Under the pieces are notes generated by a model. The model had not been told where the DNA came from and did not search any database. It was given only the letters and a program-made list of their open reading frames with translations. The position numbers were made by a program, and so were the translations under genes. From positions 1 through 64,000 of the forward strand of contig NZ_JAGQBB010000006.1 of NCBI RefSeq assembly GCF_024345415.1: DNA of 64,000 nt. Reading direction: 5' to 3'. Origin of the DNA: Synechococcus sp. Tobar12-5m-g (GTDB lineage: Bacteria > Cyanobacteriota > Cyanobacteriia > PCC-6307 > Cyanobiaceae). How positions within the stretch are numbered: the first letter of the stretch is position 1; every line of letters begins with the position of its first letter. Below, piece after piece: positions 8,595-17,092 of this stretch.

Positions 8595-9635
8595 TCAGGC
8601 TGGCGGCCCCTCGGCCGCCGCCAGCAGGTAGAGCAGGGCCATGCGGATCGGAATGCCGTTGCGCACCTGCTCCTCCACCAGGCAGACGGCGGAGTCGTCG
8701 AGGAGTTCTCCGCTCAGTTCAACCCCCCGGTTCACCGGGCCGGGATGGAGCACCGGCACCGCCTGGCCGCAGAGCTCCAGCCGCCGGTGGCTGAGGCCAA
8801 ACTGGCGGTGGTAGCTCTCGAGGCTGGTCAGCAGGTGCTGGTCCATGCGCTCCTGCTGCAGGCGCAGGGTCATGACCGCATCGGCGCCCGGCAGGGCCTG
8901 CTCCAGGCTGCGCACCACGGTGATCCCCCCGCGTTGTTCGACCGGATCGTGCCGCTGACCGGGGGGTGGCGCCTCCACGAAGGCTTTGAAGCATTCGGGC
9001 AGAAGGGTGGCTGGACCACACAGCACCACATCCGCGCCACAGGCGCTCAGGGCCCAGAGGTTGGAGCGGGCGACCCGGGAGTGCAGCACATCGCCGACGA
9101 TCGCGATCCGCTTCCCCCGCAGGGCCTCCGGTGTGGGGGAAGCTGGGCAAAAGTGGCGCGCCAGGGTGAACAGATCCAGCAGCCCCTGGCTGGGATGGCT
9201 GTGGAGCCCATCGCCGCCGTTGAGCACCGCCACCCGCCGGCCCCCACCATCGAGGCCCCGCGCCAGGATTTCCGGCACCCCGGCACAGCGGTGGCGCACC
9301 ACCAGCACATCGGCTCCCATCGCCACATAGGTGCGGGCCGTGTCCAGCAGGCTCTCCCCCTTGCTCAGGGAGCTAGTGGCCGGCGAAAAACTCTGGACAT
9401 CGGCGGACAGGCGCCGGGCAGCCAGCTCGAAACTGCTGCGGGTGCGGGTGCTCGGCTCGAAGAAGAGGCTGGTGACGAGCTTGCCCTGCAGGGCCGGCAG
9501 CCGGCGGGCCCCGGTGGTGGGCAGGGAGCGGAAGCGCTGGGCCAGCTCCAGCACTGTGGCGAAATCGCCCAGGGAGAAGGCCGCCAGATCGAGGACGTGG
9601 CGGTGGGCCCAGCGGCTGCTCACTGGGAACCCCAT
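8595..9635 (-). CDS. pyrB: Aspartate carbamoyltransferase catalytic subunit
   Basis: Transfers the carbamoyl group from carbamoyl phosphate to aspartate in pyrimidine synthesis. ATG 9635 yields 346 residues. The carbamoyl-phosphate site [13 protein letters not shown] (about 65-77), [12 protein letters not shown], the HPSQGLLDL block and the C-terminal [10 protein letters not shown] with the aspartate-binding arginines are all present. It overlaps the upstream glycosylase gene by 16 bases. The same frame continues far upstream without stops, but only as a high-GC artefact. Confidence 0.95.
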   Translation of the reverse strand: MGFPVSSRWAHRHVLDLAAFSLGDFATVLELAQRFRSLPTTGARRLPALQGKLVTSLFFEPSTRTRSSFELAARRLSADVQSFSPATSSLSKGESLLDTARTYVAMGADVLVVRHRCAGVPEILARGLDGGGRRVAVLNGGDGLHSHPSQGLLDLFTLARHFCPASPTPEALRGKRIAIVGDVLHSRVARSNLWALSACGADVVLCGPATLLPECFKAFVEAPPPGQRHDPVEQRGGITVVRSLEQALPGADAVMTLRLQQERMDQHLLTSLESYHRQFGLSHRRLELCGQAVPVLHPGPVNRGVELSGELLDDSAVCLVEEQVRNGIPIRMALLYLLAAAEGPPA

Positions 9636-10333
9636 GATCCGGGCCGGAAGGCCTGGTCGGCCAGGGGGGTTCGATCCCCCCGGGCCCGGCGGCTGACACT
9701 GCGGCTGGCCCGCAGGTACCAGCGCCAGGGCAGCTCCTGGGCCTGGGACACCCCGATCCGGCTGCTGGCCAGCAGGGGGGGGACCCCCAGCCGCTCCTGG
9801 GCCGCCAGCCAGTCGCTGAAGCAGGCGGGCCGGGGGGCCAGCCAAGCCCCGCTGGCCGGTTCCAACGGCCGGCGATCGAAGTGGCGATCGATCCCGAAAC
9901 GCCGGGCCAACAAGGCCGGACCGGCGGCGATCCGCTCGGGCTCGCCCGGGATGGCCACGGCCCGCAGCAGAACACCGCTGGCCCAGTTGTCGTGGTGGGT
10001 CACCACATTCACGCAGTGATGCAGGCCGTAGGTCAGGTAAACGTAGAAGCGCCCAGGCGGGCCGAACAGGGTTTCGTTGGCGGGAGAGCGGCGGCGGTGG
10101 CCGTGGCAGGCCGGTTCGCTCTGGCAGTAGGCCTCCGTTTCCACCACCATCCCCCAGAGAAGGCTTCCCCCCTCCTGCCGCCGAAGCAGCAGACAACCGA
10201 CCAGCTCCGGCGCCACCTGCTCGGCGGGGCGGGCGAAGAAGCCGGCCGGAAGGAGGCCCGTCAGGGAATCGGCGCCGATCGGCAGCGGATCCAGGGCGGG
10301 GAGCGTCGGAGGCGTCAGAATCCCTTGGGGCAT
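9620..10333 (-). CDS. DNA-3-methyladenine glycosylase (AAG/MPG family)
   Basis: Base-excision repair glycosylase that removes alkylated purines. ATG 10333 gives 237 residues. Family marks are GCLLLRR, the VVETEAY segment that carries the catalytic Glu and DNA-intercalating region, [21 protein letters not shown], the [15 protein letters not shown] strand, and LLRAVAI further on. It shares a 16-base overlap with pyrB and is probably co-transcribed with it. A longer frame to 10411 exists but would overlap the divergent small gene at 10377. Confidence 0.9.
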   Translation of the reverse strand: MPQGILTPPTLPALDPLPIGADSLTGLLPAGFFARPAEQVAPELVGCLLLRRQEGGSLLWGMVVETEAYCQSEPACHGHRRRSPANETLFGPPGRFYVYLTYGLHHCVNVVTHHDNWASGVLLRAVAIPGEPERIAAGPALLARRFGIDRHFDRRPLEPASGAWLAPRPACFSDWLAAQERLGVPPLLASSRIGVSQAQELPWRWYLRASRSVSRRARGDRTPLADQAFRPGSWGSQ

Positions 10334-10376
10334 TGACGATTTGTCCCTGGCTCCGCGACCCCTCCGCACCTCCACC

Positions 10377-10520
10377 GTGTCCAGCGCTCTTTCCGGTTTC
10401 AACCTCGGCACCGTGCTGCTGGCCGGCAGCGGCCTTTTTTGCCTGGCCAGCCTCTACTTCGGCACCCGGGGCGGCTTCTACGACACCAAGGCCTACGAGG
10501 GCAACGGCACCGCGCACTGA
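10377..10520 (+). CDS. Small single-pass membrane protein, unknown function
   Basis: GTG 10377 opens a 47-residue frame: a short N-terminus ([11 protein letters not shown]), one hydrophobic segment at about 12-28 ([17 protein letters not shown]), then a polar tail rich in Gly/Tyr/Asp ([19 protein letters not shown]). The layout resembles small photosynthetic-membrane or thylakoid subunits, but I do not recognise the family. It is divergent from the glycosylase gene at 10333, with 43 bases between, and ends 23 bases before the convergent DUF6679 gene. The compact, compositionally clean frame supports a real gene. Confidence 0.6.
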   Translation: MSSALSGFNLGTVLLAGSGLFCLASLYFGTRGGFYDTKAYEGNGTAH

Positions 10521-10543
10521 AGGCCGGGTAGCAGGCCACACGC

Positions 10544-10843
10544 TCAGCCCTGGCTGCGCAACTGCTCGGCCTCCGGGCAGTCTTCGGCGGTTTCGAGATC
10601 CTCGGCCTGGGTGCTGCGGCTGAAGAAGGCCAGTCGGGTGCTGACCGCACCGATCGAGTCAAGCCGCACACTCTCCTCCCAGCTGTGCAGTTCGTCGTCC
10701 TCCTCGGAGTCATAACGGAGGGTGACCAGGTCGCCTTGGATCTCCACCACCAGGGCCTGCTCGATCCAGCGCTGCTGATCCCGCAGGTACACCCAGACCG
10801 GCCGTTGCTCGCTGAAGAACTGATCGAGCTTGCGATGCAGCAT
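10544..10843 (-). CDS. DUF6679-like conserved cyanobacterial protein
   Basis: Ninety-nine residues, cytosolic, acidic C-terminus. The N-terminus [25 protein letters not shown], the [11 protein letters not shown] strand pair and [15 protein letters not shown] match the small cyanobacterial family I know as DUF6679, whose function is unknown. The core suggests an Sm-like or small beta-barrel domain (inference). It has its own upstream space before the divergent creatininase-family gene at 10935. Confidence 0.75.
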   Translation of the reverse strand: MLHRKLDQFFSEQRPVWVYLRDQQRWIEQALVVEIQGDLVTLRYDSEEDDELHSWEESVRLDSIGAVSTRLAFFSRSTQAEDLETAEDCPEAEQLRSQG

Positions 10844-10934
10844 TCCCTCTCTTCCGGCGCCAGGCCGTGGCCGGATCAGGTCCGGATTGAGCCAATCCTA
10901 GGGATGATGCAGCGAACCCTTCCGTTGCCGCCCA

Positions 10935-11729
10935 ATGACCAGCCCTGGAGCCGTCGACCACACCGAGGCCATCCGCCTGCAACTGCGCAGCTGGCCTGAA
11001 GTGGAGGCCTACCTCAGCACCTGCAAGGGGGTGATCGTGCCGCTGGGCTCCACCGAGCAGCACGGCCCCACCGGGGCGATCGGCACCGACGCCCTCACCG
11101 CCGACGCCGTGGCCCTCGAGGTGGGGCGGCGCACGGGCGTGTTGGTCACACCCCCCCAGCCCTTCGGCATGGCGGAGCACCACCTGGGCTTCGCCGGCAC
11201 GATCAGCCTTCAACCCACCACCCTGCTGGCGGTGCTCCACGACGTGGTGCTGTCCCTGGCGAGGCACGGCTTCGAGCGGATCTTCGTGATCAACGGCCAT
11301 GGCGGCAACATCGCCACCTGCCGGGCCGCCTTCACCGAGGCCTACGGCAGCGCCGCGGCTCGGGGGCTGGCCGCCGCACCCCAGCTGCGCTGCAAGCTGG
11401 CCAACTGGTTCATGGCCGGGCCGGTGATGCGCCAGGCCCGGGATCTCTACGGGGAGCGGGAGGGCCACCACGCGACCCCCAGCGAAATCGCCCTCACCCT
11501 CCACCTGGAGCCCAGCCTCGCCGCCAAGCAGCGGCCGTTGCCGGAGCCAGCTCCAGCCGGACCGATCCATGGACCGGAGGATTTTCGGCGGCGGCATCCG
11601 GATGGGCGGATGGGCTCCGACCCCTTCCTGGCAAGCGCGGCCGATGGCGCCCGCTTCCTGGATCTGGCCGCCACCGCCCTGGCCCTTGATCTGGATGCGT
11701 TCCTGGCCGATGCCGATTCAGCCGACTGA
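10935..11729 (+). CDS. Creatininase-family metal-dependent hydrolase
   Basis: Member of the creatininase/creatinine amidohydrolase superfamily, whose members act on small amides or ring compounds (for example mycofactocin and riboflavin-related steps). The 264 residues keep the metal-binding pattern: PLGSTEQHGP with Glu and His, IGTDAL with Asp, AEHHLGF, then INGHGGN and the late GHHATPSEIAL with His and Glu. Cyanobacteria carry one such gene of undefined substrate. It precedes gatC by 54 bases on the same strand. Confidence 0.85.
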   Translation: MTSPGAVDHTEAIRLQLRSWPEVEAYLSTCKGVIVPLGSTEQHGPTGAIGTDALTADAVALEVGRRTGVLVTPPQPFGMAEHHLGFAGTISLQPTTLLAVLHDVVLSLARHGFERIFVINGHGGNIATCRAAFTEAYGSAAARGLAAAPQLRCKLANWFMAGPVMRQARDLYGEREGHHATPSEIALTLHLEPSLAAKQRPLPEPAPAGPIHGPEDFRRRHPDGRMGSDPFLASAADGARFLDLAATALALDLDAFLADADSAD

Positions 11730-11783
11730 ACGGGGAGCCGCCCACCGGCCGCTAGCTTCAGCGCTGGTTCCCACGGAGTAGCG

Positions 11784-12077
11784 ATGGGCAGGATCACGGC
11801 CGACGACGTGCGCAAGGTGGCCCTGCTGGCACGGCTGGATCTGGCCGAGGGCACGATCGCCACCTACACCAGCCAGTTGGAGCGGATCCTCGATTACGTC
11901 GGCCACCTGGAAACGGTGGACACGACGGGAGTTCCCCCCACCACCCGGGCGGTGGAAGTGGTGAATGTGACCCGAGCGGACCTAGTGGACCCGACGCCGG
12001 TGCGGGAGGAGCTGCTGGAGCTTTCCCCCCAGCGGCAGGGTGATTTCTTCCGGGTTCCGAAGATCCTGGCCGACTGA
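11784..12077 (+). CDS. gatC: Asp-tRNA(Asn)/Glu-tRNA(Gln) amidotransferase subunit C
   Basis: GatC stabilises the GatA subunit in the GatCAB complex, which amidates mischarged Glu-tRNA(Gln) and Asp-tRNA(Asn). Ninety-seven residues, the usual size. Typical features are [17 protein letters not shown] at the N-terminus, the [22 protein letters not shown] block, and the terminal [11 protein letters not shown]. It is convergent with crtR, two bases apart from its end. gatA and gatB are not in the window. Confidence 0.93.
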   Translation: MGRITADDVRKVALLARLDLAEGTIATYTSQLERILDYVGHLETVDTTGVPPTTRAVEVVNVTRADLVDPTPVREELLELSPQRQGDFFRVPKILAD

Positions 12078-12079
12078 GC

Positions 12080-13120
12080 TCAGGGCAGGCTGGGGCTCGG
12101 CTTCGGTGAGACGGCGGTGCGATGCAGCAGGGCAAGCACATGGCGCCGGGAGCGGGCCGTGGGCATCATCGCCGCGAGGGGGCGCAGGCGGCTGCGGCGA
12201 CGTTTGTGGCTGCGGATACCGAAGAAGATGTCGTAGAGAAAGTTGAGGCCATCGCGCCGTGTTTCGAACAGGCCCAGCCGTTGCGGGCATCCCTTGGACG
12301 CAAGCAGCGGCTGGGTGGCCCGGTAAGCATCCTGATACTCGAACCAGGGAATCGAGGGCCAGAGGTGATGAACGAGGTGGTAGTTCTGGCCCATGATCAG
12401 CCAGTTCATCATCCTGCTGGGATACACCCGTGCGTTGTGCCAACGGCTGCGGGAGAGGAAAGGGCGGTGGGGAAGATAGTCGAAGAAGAGGCCGAGGGTG
12501 ACGCCGACCATCAGGGCTGGCGCAAACCAGCAGTTGAAGATGAAAGGCAAGAAGTTGAACTTCACGGCCGCAATCACGATCGCAAAAAAGAGGCCCCGTG
12601 CCAGTCCCCATTCCAGCAGTTCCCAGCGCCGCCAGAGGCGATGGCGGAAGAAAAACACCTCGTGATAAAAGAAGCGCGGGGCGATGAGCCAGAGCGGCCC
12701 GAAGGTGGAGACGATGTGATCCGGGTCGTGTTTTGGATCGTTCACATGGGCGTGGTGCTGCAGGTGCACCCGGGTAAACACCGGAAAACTGAAGCCCAGC
12801 AGGATGGCGGCACCATGGCCCATCACCGCGTTCCAGAAGCGGCTGGGGTGCGCGGCGTTGTGGCAGGCGTCGTGGATGACGGTGCCCTCCAGATGCAGGG
12901 CTAAGAAGCCAAGGGCCAGGAGCACCGCCAGGGGCCACTGGCCCACGAACCAGCCCCAGATGGTGAGGGCGGCCAATCCGTAGCCGGACAGGAACAAGGC
13001 CACGGTGGGATTCCAGGCCGCCGGGGGATCGAGGTACTCTCGCGGCACGGAGCGCGGCAGCGGGGCCTGGCTGACCGTGGCGGCGCGCTGGGCAGGCGTC
13101 AGGGTCAGAGCTTGTGTCAT
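12080..13120 (-). CDS. crtR: Beta-carotene hydroxylase (CrtR type)
   Basis: Di-iron membrane hydroxylase that adds the 3-hydroxyl to beta-ionone rings, producing zeaxanthin. ATG 13120 gives 346 residues. Histidine boxes typical of the fatty-acid-desaturase superfamily are visible: HDACHNAAH, HLQHHAHVN and the late YHLVHHLWP. Hydrophobic spans lie around residues 40-75, 95-115 and 185-215. The C-terminal ~40 residues are Arg-rich (KRRRSRLRPL). A GTG seven codons upstream (13141) is an alternative start. Confidence 0.9.
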   Translation of the reverse strand: MTQALTLTPAQRAATVSQAPLPRSVPREYLDPPAAWNPTVALFLSGYGLAALTIWGWFVGQWPLAVLLALGFLALHLEGTVIHDACHNAAHPSRFWNAVMGHGAAILLGFSFPVFTRVHLQHHAHVNDPKHDPDHIVSTFGPLWLIAPRFFYHEVFFFRHRLWRRWELLEWGLARGLFFAIVIAAVKFNFLPFIFNCWFAPALMVGVTLGLFFDYLPHRPFLSRSRWHNARVYPSRMMNWLIMGQNYHLVHHLWPSIPWFEYQDAYRATQPLLASKGCPQRLGLFETRRDGLNFLYDIFFGIRSHKRRRSRLRPLAAMMPTARSRRHVLALLHRTAVSPKPSPSLP

Positions 13121-13170
13121 CGCCTGGATGCGACCCCCCACCTAAACAATCGTGCCCCACCTTACGGGCA

Positions 13171-13817
13171 ATGAATCGCCGGCTGAAGGTCTGGGGCTGG
13201 CGGCAGCATTGGCATCGGCCCATCGCATCGGGCGCAACGATGAGCTGCAGCACGGTCCCGCCCGACGACGCCCGGCTCGACGCCCTGCGCCAGGAATTCG
13301 AGCATGAGGCCAGCTTCAGCCAGGTGTTCGTGGTGCTCACGGTGGGGGCCACCCTGATTGCCACCCTGGGCCTGCTGGCCAACAGTCCTGGGGTGGTGAT
13401 CGGCGCCATGGTGGTGGCCCCCTGGATCCTGCCCCTGCAGGCGATGGCCTTCGAGATCCTGCGGGGGCAGTTGCCGATGTTCCTGCGGGCCCTGCGCACC
13501 TTGATGCTGGGGGTGGTGATCTGCGTGCTGCTGGCGATATCGATCTGGTGGGAATCTCCATCGACTGGCAGAAGAACCCGCCGCTGATCAGGGCCCGGGT
13601 GCGGGTCACCGATCCGGAACTGCCCACTCCCAAGCAAGTGGCTGCTGTGCAGGCGTTCATCAATCAGCAGCAGGGGCCCCTGCGCTTCCGGTTGGTGCAA
13701 CAACGCACCGCCGTGGACCTGATCGGCCCGGACACCGCCCCCAACCCCCCCGAGCTGGAGGTGCTGCCACCCCCGCCGATCCCGCCGCTGCCGGAGTCGG
13801 AATGCAAGGAGGCATAG
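13171..13817 (+). pseudogene. Remnant of a DUF389 (TIGR00341-type) membrane protein gene
   Basis: Two pieces in different frames look like the two ends of one protein. The first (about 13240-13535) has the soluble lead-in LRQEFEHEASFSQVF and the membrane core LTVGATLIATLGLLANS then GVVIGAMVVAPWILPLQAMA, typical of DUF389. The second (about 13535-13817, frame shifted) reads LVGISIDWQKNPPLIRARVR, then PTPKQVAAVQAFIN, like the C-terminal domain of the same family. The central membrane part appears deleted at the junction near 13535-13545. A functional product is unlikely. Confidence 0.7.
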
Positions 13818-13965
13818 GAGGCTGTTGCAGATGGATCAGCGCCCCATGGGCCATGGGGATCGTGCCCTCGCGGCCTTTGCCCCACTCGTCACTGATCCGC
13901 TCCGCGATGCCGCAGCGTTCCAGCATCTTGTTGCTTTCGCGCTCGATCACCCCCTTGAACCATCC
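13815..13965 (-). pseudogene. Protein-like antisense stretch between the DUF389 remnant and narB
   Basis: On the minus strand about 48 codons read without a stop and look like real protein sequence: WFKGVIERESNKMLERCGIA, then ERISDEWGKGREGTIPMAHG. I cannot assign a family. There is no plausible complete gene around it. It lies in the region that also contains the decayed DUF389 gene, so it may be another fragment of degraded DNA. Low confidence. Confidence 0.3.
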
Positions 13966-14092
13966 CCTCCCGCATTGCTCCCTCCTTGGGGATGGTCTTC
14001 AGCAGCCACCTAAGATTTCCAATGGCTCGTTCATCAGCTTGGTCGCACGCAGGACCCTCGGCGATCACGGGCTGTTGTTCGCGTCATCGGCA

Positions 14093-16234
14093 GTGCTTCA
14101 ACCCGCCCGGGCCCAGTGCCCCTACTGCGGCGTCGGTTGTGGCCTGGAACTCAAACCACCGGCCGAGGGCGATGGCGAGACCCATGGCACCGGCGGCGAT
14201 TCCTGGACGGTGCGGGGCGACCGGCACCATCCCTCCTCCCTGGGGCAGGTGTGCGTCAAGGGGGCCACCGTGGGCGAAACGCTGGACAAGAACCGTCTCA
14301 CCACACCGCTGTTCCGTGAGCGGATCGACCAGCCCTTCGCCCCGATCAGCTGGGAGGAGGCCCTGGGCCGGATCGTCACCCAGATCCAGGGGGTGCTGGC
14401 CGAGCGCGGGCCGGCTGGTCTGGCCATGTACGGCTCCGGCCAGTTCCTCACCGAGGACTATTACCTGGCCCAGAAGCTGTTCAAGGGCGCCCTGGGCACC
14501 AACAATTTCGACGCCAATTCCCGCCTGTGCATGAGCTCGGCGGTCTCCGGCTATGCCCGCAGCCTCGGCAGCGACGGCCCCCCCTGCTGTTACGACGACT
14601 TCGACAGCTGCGACACGGTGCTGCTGATCGGCACCAACACCGCCGAGTGCCATCCGGTGCTGTTCCAGCGCCTGCTCAAGCGCAAACGCAAGGACAAGAA
14701 CTCCCTTCAGTTGATCGTCGTCGATCCACGCCAGACCGCCACCTCCGACGCGGCCGATCTGCACCTGGCGATCCGGCCGGGCACCGATCTGGTGCTGCTG
14801 CATGGCATCGGCCACCTGCTGCTCCGCCAGGGAACCCTGGACCAGGCCTACATCGCCGCCTCCACCGAGGGCTACGCCGAGCTGGCCGAGCTGTTGGAGG
14901 GCTGGACGCCCGAGCGGGTGTGCGCGCTCTGCGGCATCGAGCCGCAGCAACTGGAAGCCGTGGCAGAGCTCTGGGGCCGCAGCCACGCCCTGCTCAGCCT
15001 CTGGTCGATGGGGGTGAACCAGAGCGTGGAGGGCACGGCCACCGTGTCCGGCCTGATCAACCTGCACCTGCTCACGGGCCAGATCGGCCGAGCCGGGGCA
15101 GGGCCCTTCTCCCTCACCGGCCAGCCCAACGCCATGGGGGGCCGTGAAGCGGGCGGCCTGGCACCGTTGCTGCCCGGCTATCGCTTCGTCGCAGATGCCT
15201 CTCATCGCGCCGAGCTGGAGCGCCACTGGGGCTTCCCCGCCGGTGCCATCGCCGCGGAGCCGGGCTTCGATGTCTGGCGGCAGATCGAGGCGATGGAGCG
15301 CGGCGAGCTGGGCCTGTGGTGGGTGGCGGCCACCAATCCGCTGGTGAGCCTGCCCTCGCTCGATCGGGTCAGGGCGGCCGTGGCCCGCTGCCCGCTGGTG
15401 GTGCTCTCCGAGGCGTATGCCGGCACAGAAACTGAGGCCGTGGCCCACCTGGTGCTGCCGGCGGCCCAGTGGAGCGAAAAGGCCGGGGTGATGACCAATT
15501 CCGAGCGCCGCGTCACCCTCTGCGAGGCCTTCCGCCCGGCGCCGGGCCAGGCGCGGGCCGACTGGGCGATCTTTGCCGAGATCGGCCGGCGCCTCGGCCA
15601 TCGCGATGCCTTCACCTACGGCTCCAGCGCCGAGGTGTACGCCGAGTTAGCGGCGATCACCGCCGGGCGCGTGTGCGACCACAGCGGCCTCAGCCACCAG
15701 CTCCTGGCCGCGCACGGCCCCCAGCAGTGGCCTTTCCCGGTCGGCGCTGCCCCCGGTGGCGGCAGCGCCCGCCTCCACACCGAGGGCCGCTTCCCCACCC
15801 CCAGTGGCCGGGCACGGTTGATCGCCGAGCAGCCCCTTGGCCTGGGCGAACCACCCGATGACGCCTACCCGCTGGTGCTCACGGTGGGGCGGTATCTCGG
15901 CCACTGGCACACCATGACCCGCACCATGCACGTGGAGCGCGTCCGCCGGCAGCACCCGGAGCCGTTGCTGGAGGTGAATCCCGGCGATGCCAGCCGCCAT
16001 GGGCTTGAGAATGGCGCCCTGGCGCGGATCAGCTCACGGCGGGGCGCCCTGGAGGTGAAGGTGCTGGTCACCGATCGCATCCGGCCTGGCACCGTGTTCC
16101 TGCCGATGCACTGGGGTGCATCCCAGGCCAACGCCTGCGAAGCCAATCGGCTGATGCATGAACAGGCTTGCCCGATCTCCAGGCAACCGGAACTGAAGGC
16201 GGCGGCGGTTCGACTGGAGCCCGCCTCAGCCTGA
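14093..16234 (+). CDS. narB: Assimilatory nitrate reductase, ferredoxin-dependent
   Basis: Reduces nitrate to nitrite with electrons from reduced ferredoxin. It carries a [4Fe-4S] cluster and a bis-molybdopterin guanine dinucleotide cofactor. The cluster cysteines are in CPYCGVGC (residues 9-16) with the fourth in QVCVKG (residue 54). Downstream are DANSRLCMSSAV, the molybdopterin regions LLIGTNTAECHPV and LTGQPNAMGGREAGG, and the C-terminal MTRTMHVERV/PMHWG dinucleotide-binding domain. No ATG lies at the right distance: GTG 14093 gives 713 residues, and TTG 14075 is an alternative. It is convergent with nrtD, 12 bases apart. No clear NtcA site was seen upstream. Confidence 0.95.
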   Translation: MLQPARAQCPYCGVGCGLELKPPAEGDGETHGTGGDSWTVRGDRHHPSSLGQVCVKGATVGETLDKNRLTTPLFRERIDQPFAPISWEEALGRIVTQIQGVLAERGPAGLAMYGSGQFLTEDYYLAQKLFKGALGTNNFDANSRLCMSSAVSGYARSLGSDGPPCCYDDFDSCDTVLLIGTNTAECHPVLFQRLLKRKRKDKNSLQLIVVDPRQTATSDAADLHLAIRPGTDLVLLHGIGHLLLRQGTLDQAYIAASTEGYAELAELLEGWTPERVCALCGIEPQQLEAVAELWGRSHALLSLWSMGVNQSVEGTATVSGLINLHLLTGQIGRAGAGPFSLTGQPNAMGGREAGGLAPLLPGYRFVADASHRAELERHWGFPAGAIAAEPGFDVWRQIEAMERGELGLWWVAATNPLVSLPSLDRVRAAVARCPLVVLSEAYAGTETEAVAHLVLPAAQWSEKAGVMTNSERRVTLCEAFRPAPGQARADWAIFAEIGRRLGHRDAFTYGSSAEVYAELAAITAGRVCDHSGLSHQLLAAHGPQQWPFPVGAAPGGGSARLHTEGRFPTPSGRARLIAEQPLGLGEPPDDAYPLVLTVGRYLGHWHTMTRTMHVERVRRQHPEPLLEVNPGDASRHGLENGALARISSRRGALEVKVLVTDRIRPGTVFLPMHWGASQANACEANRLMHEQACPISRQPELKAAAVRLEPASA

Positions 16235-16246
16235 GCCGCTCGCCGC

Positions 16247-17080
16247 TCAATCCTCGTCGTGGGCGTAGCGGCGGTAGAGGAAATCAAGGGCGCGGTTGCG
16301 CAGGTCGAAGTATTCCGGCTGCTCCATCAACCGAGCCCGATCCCGCGGGCGCGCAAACGGCAGCTCGAGGATTTCACCGATCGTGGCGGCGGGGCCGTTG
16401 GTCATCATCACGATCCGGTCTGCGAGGAACAGGGCCTCATCGATGTCGTGGGTGATCATCAGCACGGTCACCCTGTGGTCGGCCCAGATGCGCAGCAACT
16501 CCTCCTGGAGTTCCTCGCGGGTGATCGGATCGAGGGCGCCGAACGGCTCGTCGAGCACCAGCACCTTGGGCTTGAGGGCCAGGGCGCGGGCAATCGAAAC
16601 CCGCTGCTTCATGCCACCGGAAAGGCTGGCCGGCTTCTTGTGGGCGGCCTCGCTCAGGCCCACCAGGGCCAGGTTCTGCTCCACCAGTTCCCGGGCTCCG
16701 CCATTGCGCTTCAGCTCGGGATACACGTTGTTCACCGCCAGGGCGATGTTGTCGTGGGCACTCAGCCAGGGCAGCAGCGAATAGTTCTGGAACACCACCA
16801 TCCGGTCCGGTCCTGGTTCCTGGATCACCTGGGATTCCAGCCGCACCTCTCCACTGGTCGGCTGGCGGAAACCCGACACCATGTCGAGCAGGGTGGATTT
16901 GCCGCAGCCGGAATGGCCGATCAGGCAGACGAACTCACTTTCGGCAACGCTGAGCTGAATGTTGTCGAGAACGGTGTAGGGCCCCGATTTGGTGGGGTAC
17001 ACCTTCGAGACACCATCAATCACCAGAAAAGGTTCCTTGTCCTGATGCGCCGTAGGCGCGGTGGCGGTCTGGGTCTGCAT
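16247..17080 (-). CDS. nrtD: Nitrate ABC transporter ATP-binding protein NrtD
   Basis: One of two ATPases of the cyanobacterial nitrate/nitrite/bisphosphonate-type importer. The 277 residues contain Walker A GHSGCGKST, Q-loop FQNYSLLPW, ABC signature SLSGGMKQR, Walker B VLVLDEPFGALD and the switch histidine in MITHDIDEA. It is the last gene of the nrtABCD run, 12 bases after nrtC, and lacks the extra substrate-binding-like domain of NrtC. Confidence 0.95.
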   Translation of the reverse strand: MQTQTATAPTAHQDKEPFLVIDGVSKVYPTKSGPYTVLDNIQLSVAESEFVCLIGHSGCGKSTLLDMVSGFRQPTSGEVRLESQVIQEPGPDRMVVFQNYSLLPWLSAHDNIALAVNNVYPELKRNGGARELVEQNLALVGLSEAAHKKPASLSGGMKQRVSIARALALKPKVLVLDEPFGALDPITREELQEELLRIWADHRVTVLMITHDIDEALFLADRIVMMTNGPAATIGEILELPFARPRDRARLMEQPEYFDLRNRALDFLYRRYAHDED

Positions 17081-17092
17081 CGGTTTGGGGAC

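Noticed and set aside
9636-10541. Upstream continuation of the pyrB frame
   Set aside because: It passes through the glycosylase gene in another frame and has no homology; ATG 9635 gives the normal PyrB length.
13818-14092. NtcA site upstream of narB
   Set aside because: No GTA-N8-TAC or one-mismatch match was found at a useful distance.
14084-15601. 505-codon open frame on the minus strand opposite narB
   Set aside because: Antisense artefact of a high-GC gene. narB is intact over the same bases.
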